From Symbiobacteriaceae bacterium (GTDB lineage Bacteria; Bacillota; JAAYKD01; WRDA01), in contig WREE01000138.1 of the NCBI GenBank assembly GCA_009779515.1, positions 1-5,529 of the forward strand: a stretch of DNA of 5,529 nucleotides, in the 5' to 3' direction. Positions 1 to 5,529 of this stretch are shown in pieces. The first letter of the stretch is position 1. Every line of letters starts with the position of its first letter. A program made the position numbers and the translations under genes. The notes under the pieces are model-generated. The model was given only the letters and a program-made list of their open reading frames with translations. It did not search any database and was not told the origin of the DNA.

Positions 1-2
1 AA

Positions 3-2279
3 ACCTTACCCCGCTTTAAACGCTTCGCCGAACTAGTCAAGACGCGGGAACACCCCTCCAAGAAAACCTACTTGGTCTTGGACGACTTCCACCTCATCCA
101 TTCCCCTCAGGCTCTAACCTTTGCTGAACGCTGTGCCTACCTGCCAATCCCCGGTGCTTGTGTCATTCTCATCTCCCGTACCGAACCTGCCATCAATGCT
201 CTATCTCTTTTCACCAAGGGGCGTGCTGCGATTATCACCGAAGATGAACTCCGCTTTACCGCAAGCGAAGTCACCGAGTTTTTACGCCAAAACAAGATAA
301 ACCTTTCCCCTCGCCAACTTCCCCTCCTGATGGAAACCACAGGAGGATGGGCTTTGGCTGTGCGTCTTCTTTCCCTAGTGCTCAAGAGAGATCAGCGTAA
401 CTTACCTCTAGCCCTGGAAACTATGAAGCAAAACATTTTTAAGATCATGGAAACAGAGGCTTTTAACAACCTAACCCCGGAGATGCAAAAAAGTTTGGTG
501 CAATTCTCCCTTATCTCCGATTTACCCTTAGCGCCCATCCAAGCCATAACCCAAGATCTTGAACTATCCTCCCAGGCTAACCACGCCCAATATACTTCGT
601 TAATGTGGTATGACAGCTTTGTAGGTCATTACCGGGTTCACCCTTTATACCTGGAATATCTCCAGAGTAGGGAGAAGATTCTCACCCCCGAGGAAAAACT
701 CACCACTTACCGTCAGGCGGCGCAGTGGTGCCGGGAAAATAACTTTCTTACCGATGCGGTAAGTTATTATGCTAAGTCTTATCAATATAACCAGGTACTC
801 CAACTGCTTCTCAGCTACCCTCGCCGGTTACCTCCGGAAAGCTGTCTCTATTTTATAAGCATCATCGACAACTTAGAACAACCGGTGCCGGAAGAGGAAG
901 AAGAAGCGTTCCTCTTGCTCCAAAACCTCTTTCGCCCCGTACTGTTTCTGGGTTCCGGCAAACTGGATGAAGCTCTGGCGGCTGCTCAAACCACCATCCA
1001 ACAGTGGCAGAGGAGCCATCACCCCCTGGCACCAAACGTACTGGCATCCGCCTACAGCAACCTTGCCTATATCGATCTCCACTTTTGCACGGTGACCCAC
1101 CAATATCTTTTTGCGGAGTACCTGGCTAAAGCGGTAGCTTGCGCTAACCAAGCAACCCTCCCTTTAGTGGAGACCAAGGGAGCTTTTGCGGTGGCTGATG
1201 TCCGCGCCTTTGCCTGTTTGGTGGGGGAGGGAGCAGGCGCCCAGGAACTGCAGCTATTTCAAGAACAGGTTAGAGAAGCCATGCCGGCAGTGGCTGCCAC
1301 TCATCACCGCATGTATTACGGCTACGACGATTTAGTTGCTTGCGAAATAGCCTTTTTTCAAAACAAGTTAACCGAGGCGAACAACCTAGCCCACAGCGCC
1401 ATCACCAAATCCCGAGAATTTAAACAGTTTTCCCTGGTGGCGATGGGGGAGCAGTATCTGTTGCGCATAGCTTTGCACCAGGGTGATGCCCCTCAAACCA
1501 AAATCATACTTAAGCAGTTGCAGGAGCATTTAAACAATCCCGACTTTTGGAACAGTCAACTCCTGTACGATTTATATACCGGTCTCTTCTATGCTCAATT
1601 GGGACTACCCAAGTTTGTTCCTGCCTGGTTAAAGATCGAGGAAAAGGAATCTGCTGCTGAAGTGCGTATACCTATAAGGGAACTAATTGTGGGGGTGCGT
1701 TACCTGCTGGCGCAAAAGAAATATAACCAAGCCTTAACTATGCTAATTAACTCCTACCCCAGGAACCCCACCCAACGCTACCTGCTGGGAGAACTAACAC
1801 TAACCTTGTCGGCGGCAGTTTGCCGTTTACAGTTAGGTGATACCCTCGGAGCGATGGCTGACTTTCGCAAAGGCTATGCTCTCTCCCTGAACGGCAACCT
1901 GGAGACCCCTTTTATCGAACTAGGAAGAGAGCTCGTCCCTTTAGTTAACGCTGCTCTCAAAGATAGCTCCCTGGGTATTCCTCAGCTTTGGCTACGGGAA
2001 TTAAACCGCAAAGCAACTATCTATGCTAAAAAAGTAGCTGTTGTCGCTGGCACCTACGGTGAAGATCATAGCCTGGCAGAGGGTGCTCGCCTCTCCGACC
2101 GTGAGCTGGAAGTCCTCTCCGATCTGTACCACGGACTTTCACGAGAGGAAATAGCTACCAACCGTTTTATCTCCTTAAACACCGTGAAAAAAACCCTACA
2201 ATTTATTTTTCTCAAACTGGGGGTTAACCGCAGCGTAGATGCTATTCGGGTGGCTTTGGAAAAGGGGTTAATAAGCTAA
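3..2279 (+). CDS. MalT-like LuxR-family transcriptional activator (STAND ATPase), 5' truncated by window edge
   Basis: This is the 3' part of a large signal-responsive transcription activator of the MalT/LAL type. The frame is open to the left edge, so the TTG at 72 is an internal leucine codon, not a start. Counting visible residues from base 3 (758 in all), LVLDDFH at 24-30 is a Walker B motif. SRTEP (58-62), TGGWA (113-117) and the winged-helix-like stretch YRVHPLYLEYL (210-220) follow the order usual in MalT. A helical, TPR-like region covers roughly 235-680. The C-terminus (697-758, bases 2091-2276) is a LuxR-type helix-turn-helix: LSDRELEVL, then EEIA, NTVKKTL and KLGV. MalT is about 900 residues, so roughly 130-150 residues including the P-loop are probably missing. 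Such proteins bind ATP and an inducer, oligomerise and activate nearby promoters. The inducer here is unknown. The position next to two hydrolase genes suggests it controls them (inference). Confidence 0.9.
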   Translation, partial: TLPRFKRFAELVKTREHPSKKTYLVLDDFHLIHSPQALTFAERCAYLPIPGACVILISRTEPAINALSLFTKGRAAIITEDELRFTASEVTEFLRQNKINLSPRQLPLLMETTGGWALAVRLLSLVLKRDQRNLPLALETMKQNIFKIMETEAFNNLTPEMQKSLVQFSLISDLPLAPIQAITQDLELSSQANHAQYTSLMWYDSFVGHYRVHPLYLEYLQSREKILTPEEKLTTYRQAAQWCRENNFLTDAVSYYAKSYQYNQVLQLLLSYPRRLPPESCLYFISIIDNLEQPVPEEEEEAFLLLQNLFRPVLFLGSGKLDEALAAAQTTIQQWQRSHHPLAPNVLASAYSNLAYIDLHFCTVTHQYLFAEYLAKAVACANQATLPLVETKGAFAVADVRAFACLVGEGAGAQELQLFQEQVREAMPAVAATHHRMYYGYDDLVACEIAFFQNKLTEANNLAHSAITKSREFKQFSLVAMGEQYLLRIALHQGDAPQTKIILKQLQEHLNNPDFWNSQLLYDLYTGLFYAQLGLPKFVPAWLKIEEKESAAEVRIPIRELIVGVRYLLAQKKYNQALTMLINSYPRNPTQRYLLGELTLTLSAAVCRLQLGDTLGAMADFRKGYALSLNGNLETPFIELGRELVPLVNAALKDSSLGIPQLWLRELNRKATIYAKKVAVVAGTYGEDHSLAEGARLSDRELEVLSDLYHGLSREEIATNRFISLNTVKKTLQFIFLKLGVNRSVDAIRVALEKGLIS

Positions 2280-2307
2280 TTGTGGTATCCTAAAAGACCA
2301 ATAATAT

Positions 2308-2315
2308 AAGGAGAG
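2308..2315 (+). promoter_or_regulatory. Ribosome binding site of the M20D amidase gene
   Basis: AAGGAGAG lies 8 bases before the ATG at 2324 and is close to the ideal Shine-Dalgarno. It supports that ATG as the start. The 44-base gap after the regulator gene holds no convincing promoter or terminator, so read-through from the regulator gene is the simplest model. Confidence 0.85.
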
Positions 2316-2323
2316 TGTGACAC

Positions 2324-3733
2324 ATGCAGGAATCTATCGATCGTCGTGCCCAGTCACTGACAGAACTGAGCCTCAAAATATGGGGCTTTGCTGAGGCAGG
2401 TTTTCTGGAGATCGAATCTTCCAAGGCGCAAGTGGCTTATCTGGAACAGGAAGGGTTTCATATTACTAAGCCGATGGGAGGCATGCCTTCAGCTTTTATG
2501 GCAGAGTATGGAAGCGGTAAACCTATAGTCGGCTACCTGGGTGAGTTTGACGCTCTACCGCGTCTTTCCCAAAAAGGTGTGCATATTGCTAAGGAACCGT
2601 TAGAGGTAGGAGCTCCGGGGCATGGCTGCGGGCACAATCTGCTAGGGGTTGGTGCTCTGGGAGCGGCTCTTATGGTCAAAGATGCCATTGCTGCCGGCAC
2701 TGTTCAAGGCACCGTGCGTTACTACGGCTGCCCTGCCGAAGAACTCCTGGCGGGAAAAGTCTTCATGGCTAGGGATGGGGTCTTTAACGACCTAGATATC
2801 TGCTTCTCCTGGCATCCCTCTTCGATGAACAATGTCTCCACAGGCTCCTCTTCCGCGATGAACTCCGTAAAATTTAACTTCTTCGGACGCACTGCCCACG
2901 CAGCTGGCGACCCTCATAATGGACGCTCTGCCCTGGATGCCGTAGAGCTGATGAATATCGCTACCAACTATCTGCGTGAGCATGTCACCACCGATGTCCG
3001 TATACATTATGTTATCTCCAACGGTGGCGGCGAGCCTAACATCGTTCCTGCCGAAGCTACTGTTTGGTATTATGTCCGGGCACCTAAGCGCGAGCAGGTG
3101 GAGCAAGTCTACCAAAGGGTTATCGCCTGTGCCGAAGGCGCTGCTCGCATGACTGATACCACCTTTGAAATCGAATTTATTTCGGGTTGCTACAACACCA
3201 AGAACAACGCTCCTTTGGAGGATATGCTCTACGAAAAGTGGCAGGAAGTGGGAGCTCCTGTCCCCACTGAAGAAGAAAAAACTTTTGCCAAGCAGCTTAT
3301 CGAAAGCAGCAATCCCGAGGGTCACGTGGCAACGGCAGCCCGTATGAAGCGGATGGGTATAGATATTACCGATAAATATACCGGTGACTTTATCGTTCCG
3401 ATCCAGCAAAACAACCGAGGTGTAGGTGGTGGCGGTGGTTCCACTGATGTAGGTGATGTCAGCCATATTGTGCCTACGGCTCAGATTGGCGCAGCAACCT
3501 CAGCCATCGGCTGTCCCGGTCACTCCTGGCAAATAACCTCCTGCTCTGCCAGTAGCTTTGCCCAAAAAGCTATGCTGCAGGCTGCTAAGGTTTTAGGGCT
3601 TGGCGGTATCGAAGTCCTGAAAAACCCTGCCTTACGGGAAGCTGCCTGGAAAACCTTCAATGATGAAGGAACCAAGTATGTTTCGCCGCTTCCAGAAGGG
3701 CTTAAACCGGCTTTAGATATTGTCAAACATTAA
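2324..3733 (+). CDS. M20D family metallo-amidohydrolase, AbgB-like
   Basis: A 469-residue cytoplasmic zinc/manganese-type amidase of peptidase family M20, subfamily D, closest in look to AbgB (p-aminobenzoyl-glutamate hydrolase subunit B, about 480 residues). It has no signal peptide or membrane segment. Family motifs appear in order: EFDALP (74-79); GHGCGHNLLGVG (99-110) with the likely metal ligands Cys102 and His104; PAEE (137-140), Glu139 being the likely general base and Glu140 a metal ligand; the His164 ligand in SWHP; GRTAHA (188-193) opening the lid/dimerisation domain with His192; STDVGD (373-378); and His400 in PGHSW as the last ligand. All expected catalytic residues are present, so it should be active. 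Relatives hydrolyse p-aminobenzoyl-glutamate, N-acyl amino acids or aminoacyl conjugates; the substrate here cannot be decided. AbgB normally works with AbgA, and no abgA-like gene is visible. A five-glycine run (368-372) precedes the STDVGD motif. The next hydrolase gene lies 191 bases downstream. Confidence 0.9.
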   Translation: MQESIDRRAQSLTELSLKIWGFAEAGFLEIESSKAQVAYLEQEGFHITKPMGGMPSAFMAEYGSGKPIVGYLGEFDALPRLSQKGVHIAKEPLEVGAPGHGCGHNLLGVGALGAALMVKDAIAAGTVQGTVRYYGCPAEELLAGKVFMARDGVFNDLDICFSWHPSSMNNVSTGSSSAMNSVKFNFFGRTAHAAGDPHNGRSALDAVELMNIATNYLREHVTTDVRIHYVISNGGGEPNIVPAEATVWYYVRAPKREQVEQVYQRVIACAEGAARMTDTTFEIEFISGCYNTKNNAPLEDMLYEKWQEVGAPVPTEEEKTFAKQLIESSNPEGHVATAARMKRMGIDITDKYTGDFIVPIQQNNRGVGGGGGSTDVGDVSHIVPTAQIGAATSAIGCPGHSWQITSCSASSFAQKAMLQAAKVLGLGGIEVLKNPALREAAWKTFNDEGTKYVSPLPEGLKPALDIVKH

Positions 3734-3835
3734 CCAAAAAAATATCACCACGGGTAAGCAAGCTTTATCTGCTGTAGCGGCTGGGGTTGGGAGCTTGGGG
3801 ACTTATCGGGGAGCACACGGTTTGAACTGCTATAG

Positions 3836-3861
3836 TAGGTTAATAGCTACACCTTAACCTA
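3836..3861 (+). repeat. Inverted repeat, possible operator or leader hairpin
   Basis: TAGGTTAA (3836-3843) and its exact reverse complement TTAACCTA (3854-3861) are separated by 10 bases. No T-tract follows, so it is not an intrinsic terminator. The 18-base centre-to-centre spacing of the arms would suit a dimeric DNA-binding protein, or the RNA could form an 8-bp hairpin upstream of the amidohydrolase start. Its function is unproven. Confidence 0.5.
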
Positions 3862-3906
3862 AAGAAGGAATTTTGGTTTTGGTAGCGAAGTATTCTCTTA
3901 CAACTA

Positions 3907-3915
3907 AAGGAAGGG
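3907..3915 (+). promoter_or_regulatory. Ribosome binding site that fixes the TTG start of the amidohydrolase
   Basis: AAGGAAGGG ends 9 bases before the TTG at 3925. The encoded N-terminus (SKFAIINGHLLT) is where members of this family normally begin, and no ATG or GTG in frame nearby offers a better choice. This makes TTG the likely start despite being a rare start codon. Confidence 0.75.
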
Positions 3916-3924
3916 GTCGGTAGC

Positions 3925-5127
3925 TTGTCAAAATTCGCTATTATCAACGGCCATCTGCTCACCATAACCCAAGGCGAGATCAAAGATGGCACCATCCTCA
4001 TTGAAGATGGTAAAATTAAGGCCATTGGAAACTACATCACCATTCCCGAGGAGTATGTCAAAATCGACGCAGCTGGTTGTATTGTTACCCCTGGGCTCAT
4101 CGACACCCACAGCCACCTAGGGCTCATGGGCGACCCTTCGGTATGGGCAACTGGGGAAACCAACGAAAGAACCGGACCGCTCCAGGCTCGCATCAGAGGT
4201 ATCGAATCCTTCAACCCCCGGGATCCTGCTATCAAGGAAGTTGTCACCGGCGGTGTTACCACCGTTTACACCGGACCTGGTTCTTCGAACATCGTAGGTG
4301 GAACCGGTTTTGCTGCTAAACTTCGTCCTGCCTTAGATGCCTTCGATATGATCATTCCCGGTAGCGAAGGTATGAAGATGGCGCTGGGTGAAAACCCTAA
4401 GCGTAACTACCAAAACAAAGACCGCGGTCCTGGCACCCGTATGGGGAACGCCGCTGTTTTGCGTAACTTCCTCGTGAGAGTGCAAACTTACATGGGGAAA
4501 ATTGAACAAGCTGTTAAAGACAAGAAGCCGCTTCCCGATCGCGACATGGATCTCGAACCGATGATCCCCGTCCTGGAAGGCAAAATGAAGGCTCGTATCC
4601 ACGCCCACCGCGCTGACGATATGCTCTTTGCTATCCGTATTTCCGAAGAGTTCGGCATGAAATATGTTATCGAACATGCTACGGAAGGGTATCTGATTGC
4701 CGAAAAGCTGGGAGCAAAAAAAGTAGAAACCACCGTCGGCCCCTTGCTCATGGGTCATAGCAAGCAAGAGTTGTGGGAAGTCTCCCTGAAGAACCCCGGT
4801 ATTTTAGCCCAGAATGGGGTTAAGGTTTCTATCCAAATGGATACTGCAGCCGGTACTAAGTATCTCCGTATGCACACCGGTATTGCCGTACGGGAAGGTA
4901 TGTGCCGCCAGGAAGCCTTTAAAGCTATCACCATCAACGCTGCTGAAATCTTAGGTCTCGACTGCTGCATCGGCTCCTTGGAAGTGGGTAAAGATGCCGA
5001 CATCGCCATCTTCGACGGAGATCCCCTCTGCAACTTAACCAATTGCCTCTACACTTTCATCGATGGTAAAATTGTTTACTGCCATCCTAAAGTAAAATGT
5101 GGCTGTGGTTGCGACTGCAACTGCTAA
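3925..5127 (+). CDS. Metal-dependent amidohydrolase, imidazolonepropionase-like, with Cys-rich C-terminal tail
   Basis: A 400-residue cytoplasmic hydrolase of the amidohydrolase superfamily (COG1228 / imidazolonepropionase-like type), translated from TTG. The N-terminal beta-sandwich part (about 1-55) is followed by the TIM-barrel entry PGLIDTHSH (56-64), with metal ligands His62 and His64. Other family signatures are TGGVTTV (108-114), GPGSSN (117-122), KMALGENPKR (151-160, Lys151 a possible bridging ligand), IHAHRADD (225-232), IEHATEG (249-255) and the barrel-end Asp306. The C-terminal sandwich returns at GSLEVGKDADIAIFDGDPL (350-368). Members cleave C-N bonds in cyclic or linear amides; many are annotated only generally and the substrate is unknown here. 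Oddities: Asp306 sits in QMDTAAG where I recall DHP in many relatives, and the protein ends CGCGCDCNC (392-400). It has 12 cysteines, 11 of them after residue 326. It probably shares a transcript with the upstream hydrolase; a terminator follows it. Confidence 0.88.
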   Translation: MSKFAIINGHLLTITQGEIKDGTILIEDGKIKAIGNYITIPEEYVKIDAAGCIVTPGLIDTHSHLGLMGDPSVWATGETNERTGPLQARIRGIESFNPRDPAIKEVVTGGVTTVYTGPGSSNIVGGTGFAAKLRPALDAFDMIIPGSEGMKMALGENPKRNYQNKDRGPGTRMGNAAVLRNFLVRVQTYMGKIEQAVKDKKPLPDRDMDLEPMIPVLEGKMKARIHAHRADDMLFAIRISEEFGMKYVIEHATEGYLIAEKLGAKKVETTVGPLLMGHSKQELWEVSLKNPGILAQNGVKVSIQMDTAAGTKYLRMHTGIAVREGMCRQEAFKAITINAAEILGLDCCIGSLEVGKDADIAIFDGDPLCNLTNCLYTFIDGKIVYCHPKVKCGCGCDCNC

Positions 5128-5154
5128 ATTTCACTATCTCCATAAGTAACGTTT

Positions 5155-5190
5155 ACCAGGCGGCGCTTTTAGCGTCCGCCTGGTTTTTTT
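5155..5190 (+). terminator. Rho-independent terminator
   Basis: CCAGGCGG (5156-5163) pairs exactly with CCGCCTGG (5176-5183). The stem continues inward as CGC/GCG (5164-5166 with 5172-5174) across a single bulged T at 5175 and closes on a TTTTA loop. Seven T residues follow at 5184-5190. It lies 28 bases after the amidohydrolase stop and ends the hydrolase transcription unit. The minus-strand version lacks a T-tract, so it works in one direction only. Confidence 0.95.
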
Positions 5191-5359
5191 ATCTAAATAA
5201 CTTTTTTCTAAAAATTAAAATACGGAAGTGATTATGGTTAAAATTTTATATAATACAAACAAATTCCATCGTCTGCGTATCTTTGGAAATGTCCTAATAC
5301 TGGATATATTTTGAATTGCTACGGAGAGTATCTAAAATTATCAATTTATACGGCTATGC

Positions 5360-5387
5360 TTGACTTTACTGAGCTTTTAGGTATAAT
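5360..5387 (+). promoter_or_regulatory. Sigma-A type promoter of the downstream gene
   Basis: TTGACT (-35, 5360-5365) and a perfect TATAAT (-10, 5382-5387) are separated by 16 bases. Transcription would start near 5394, leaving an untranslated leader of about 60 bases before the GTG at 5457. It lies after the terminator, so the downstream gene forms its own unit. Confidence 0.8.
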
Positions 5388-5446
5388 TAGATTCAGAAGT
5401 ACACGCATACATCCCAATGGCATAGTAAAAGCACATCTCGGAATGT

Positions 5447-5452
5447 AGGTGA
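5447..5452 (+). promoter_or_regulatory. Ribosome binding site deciding the GTG start
   Basis: AGGTGA, complementary to the 3' end of 16S rRNA in its GGTGA register, lies 4 bases before the GTG at 5457. It supports a GTG start; no ATG in the same frame precedes it. Confidence 0.65.
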
Positions 5453-5456
5453 AAGC

Positions 5457-5529
5457 GTGCCCAACGAAAAGAGCTACAACGACTTATCTATTTACTACTT
5501 TCAACAGGGAAGCAACTATCGCAGCTATG
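5457..5529 (+). CDS. glgB: Probable 1,4-alpha-glucan branching enzyme, N-terminal fragment (3' truncated by window edge)
   Basis: Twenty-four codons from a GTG start are visible and remain open at the right edge. They encode MPNEKSYNDLS followed by IYYFQQGSNYRSY. This pattern (aspartate, a few hydrophobic residues, YxFxxG, then a basic residue and an aromatic ahead of the expected LGAH/FGSH) matches the start of short Bacillota branching enzymes, such as B. subtilis GlgB with DVYLFHEGSLFKSY. Branching enzymes (GH13) move alpha-1,4 glucan segments to alpha-1,6 positions in glycogen synthesis. The catalytic barrel lies outside the window, so the call rests only on this short resemblance. A good promoter and ribosome binding site precede it. 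It is probably unrelated in function to the hydrolases. Confidence 0.6.
   Translation, partial: MPNEKSYNDLSIYYFQQGSNYRSY

Larger units (their letters stand above)
3734..3924 (+). other. Spacer between the two hydrolase genes
   Basis: This spacer has no intrinsic terminator and no convincing sigma-A promoter: TTGAAC at 3822 has no -10 box at a proper distance, and TTGGTT at 3873 is likewise unpaired. It contains an inverted repeat (3836-3861), a purine-rich ribosome-site-like AAGAAGGA (3862-3869), and the true ribosome binding site of the next gene. The gap is unusually long for an operon and may carry a leader function. Confidence 0.5.
5191..5456 (+). other. AT-rich intergenic region upstream of the putative glgB
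   Basis: Together with the terminator this makes a gene-free stretch of about 330 bases. It is markedly AT-rich compared with the flanking genes and I find no convincing coding frame in it. It holds a 10-base palindrome TAAAATTTTA (5239-5248), a lone TATAAT (5249-5254) without a -35 partner, and the promoter at 5360-5387. I see no riboswitch or RNA gene. Confidence 0.6.

Noticed and set aside
72..74. TTG at 72 as the start of the regulator gene
   Set aside because: The frame stays open upstream to base 3, and the codon lies inside the Walker B motif LVLDDFH, so it is an internal leucine.
2792..3466. 224-codon open frame on the minus strand
   Set aside because: It lies wholly inside the M20D amidase gene, whose catalytic motifs are intact; the antisense translation shows no recognisable domain.
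3759..3797. CAAGCT...AGCTTG inverted repeat as a terminator of the M20D gene
   Set aside because: It has only six base pairs, a 27-base loop and no T-tract.
4333..4767. 144-codon minus-strand open frame inside the amidohydrolase gene
   Set aside because: It is antisense to conserved family motifs on the + strand and has no recognisable content.
5239..5248. Palindrome TAAAATTTTA as an operator
   Set aside because: It is a short, pure A/T palindrome in AT-rich DNA and easily arises by chance; it lies more than 100 bases from the likely promoter.
5249..5254. TATAAT as a second promoter
   Set aside because: No acceptable -35 box lies 16-18 bases upstream, and such hexamers are expected by chance in this AT-rich stretch.

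Overview
The window looks like chromosomal DNA of a bacterium, most likely a Bacillota (clostridial or Peptococcaceae-like) lineage. The reasons are strong AAGGAG-type ribosome binding sites, one TTG and one GTG start among the three starts visible, a near-consensus sigma-A promoter, and protein families that are common in that group. The genus cannot be fixed from the sequence. All genes are on the + strand.

Layout: (1) 3-2279 is the 3' majority of a large MalT-type (STAND ATPase / LuxR-HTH) transcriptional activator; its N-terminus with the P-loop lies upstream of the window. (2) 2324-3733, 44 bases downstream, is a complete M20D-type metallo-amidase related to AbgB (p-aminobenzoyl-glutamate hydrolase subunit B). 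(3) 3734-3924 is a spacer holding an 8-bp inverted repeat and two possible tiny ORFs. (4) 3925-5127 is a complete metal-dependent amidohydrolase of the imidazolonepropionase-like group (COG1228 type), started by TTG and ending in an unusual Cys-X-Cys tail. (5) A clear intrinsic terminator lies at 5155-5190. (6) An AT-rich spacer follows, with a good sigma-A promoter (5360-5387). (7) A GTG-started gene begins at 5457 and runs off the window; its first 24 residues resemble the start of 1,4-alpha-glucan branching enzyme (GlgB).

Interpretation: the first three genes probably form one transcription unit, with the large sensor-regulator controlling two hydrolases that cleave amide bonds. No strong promoter is visible between them and the only terminator follows the third gene. 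One reading is inducible use of N-acyl or aminoacyl amides: the M20D enzyme cleaves a substrate and the second amidohydrolase works on a related or downstream compound. The substrate cannot be read from the sequence. The putative GlgB gene is a separate unit. There is no sign of mobile elements, CRISPR arrays, tRNA or rRNA. The least ordinary features are the cysteine tail on the amidohydrolase and the pairing of a MalT-like regulator with these two hydrolases.
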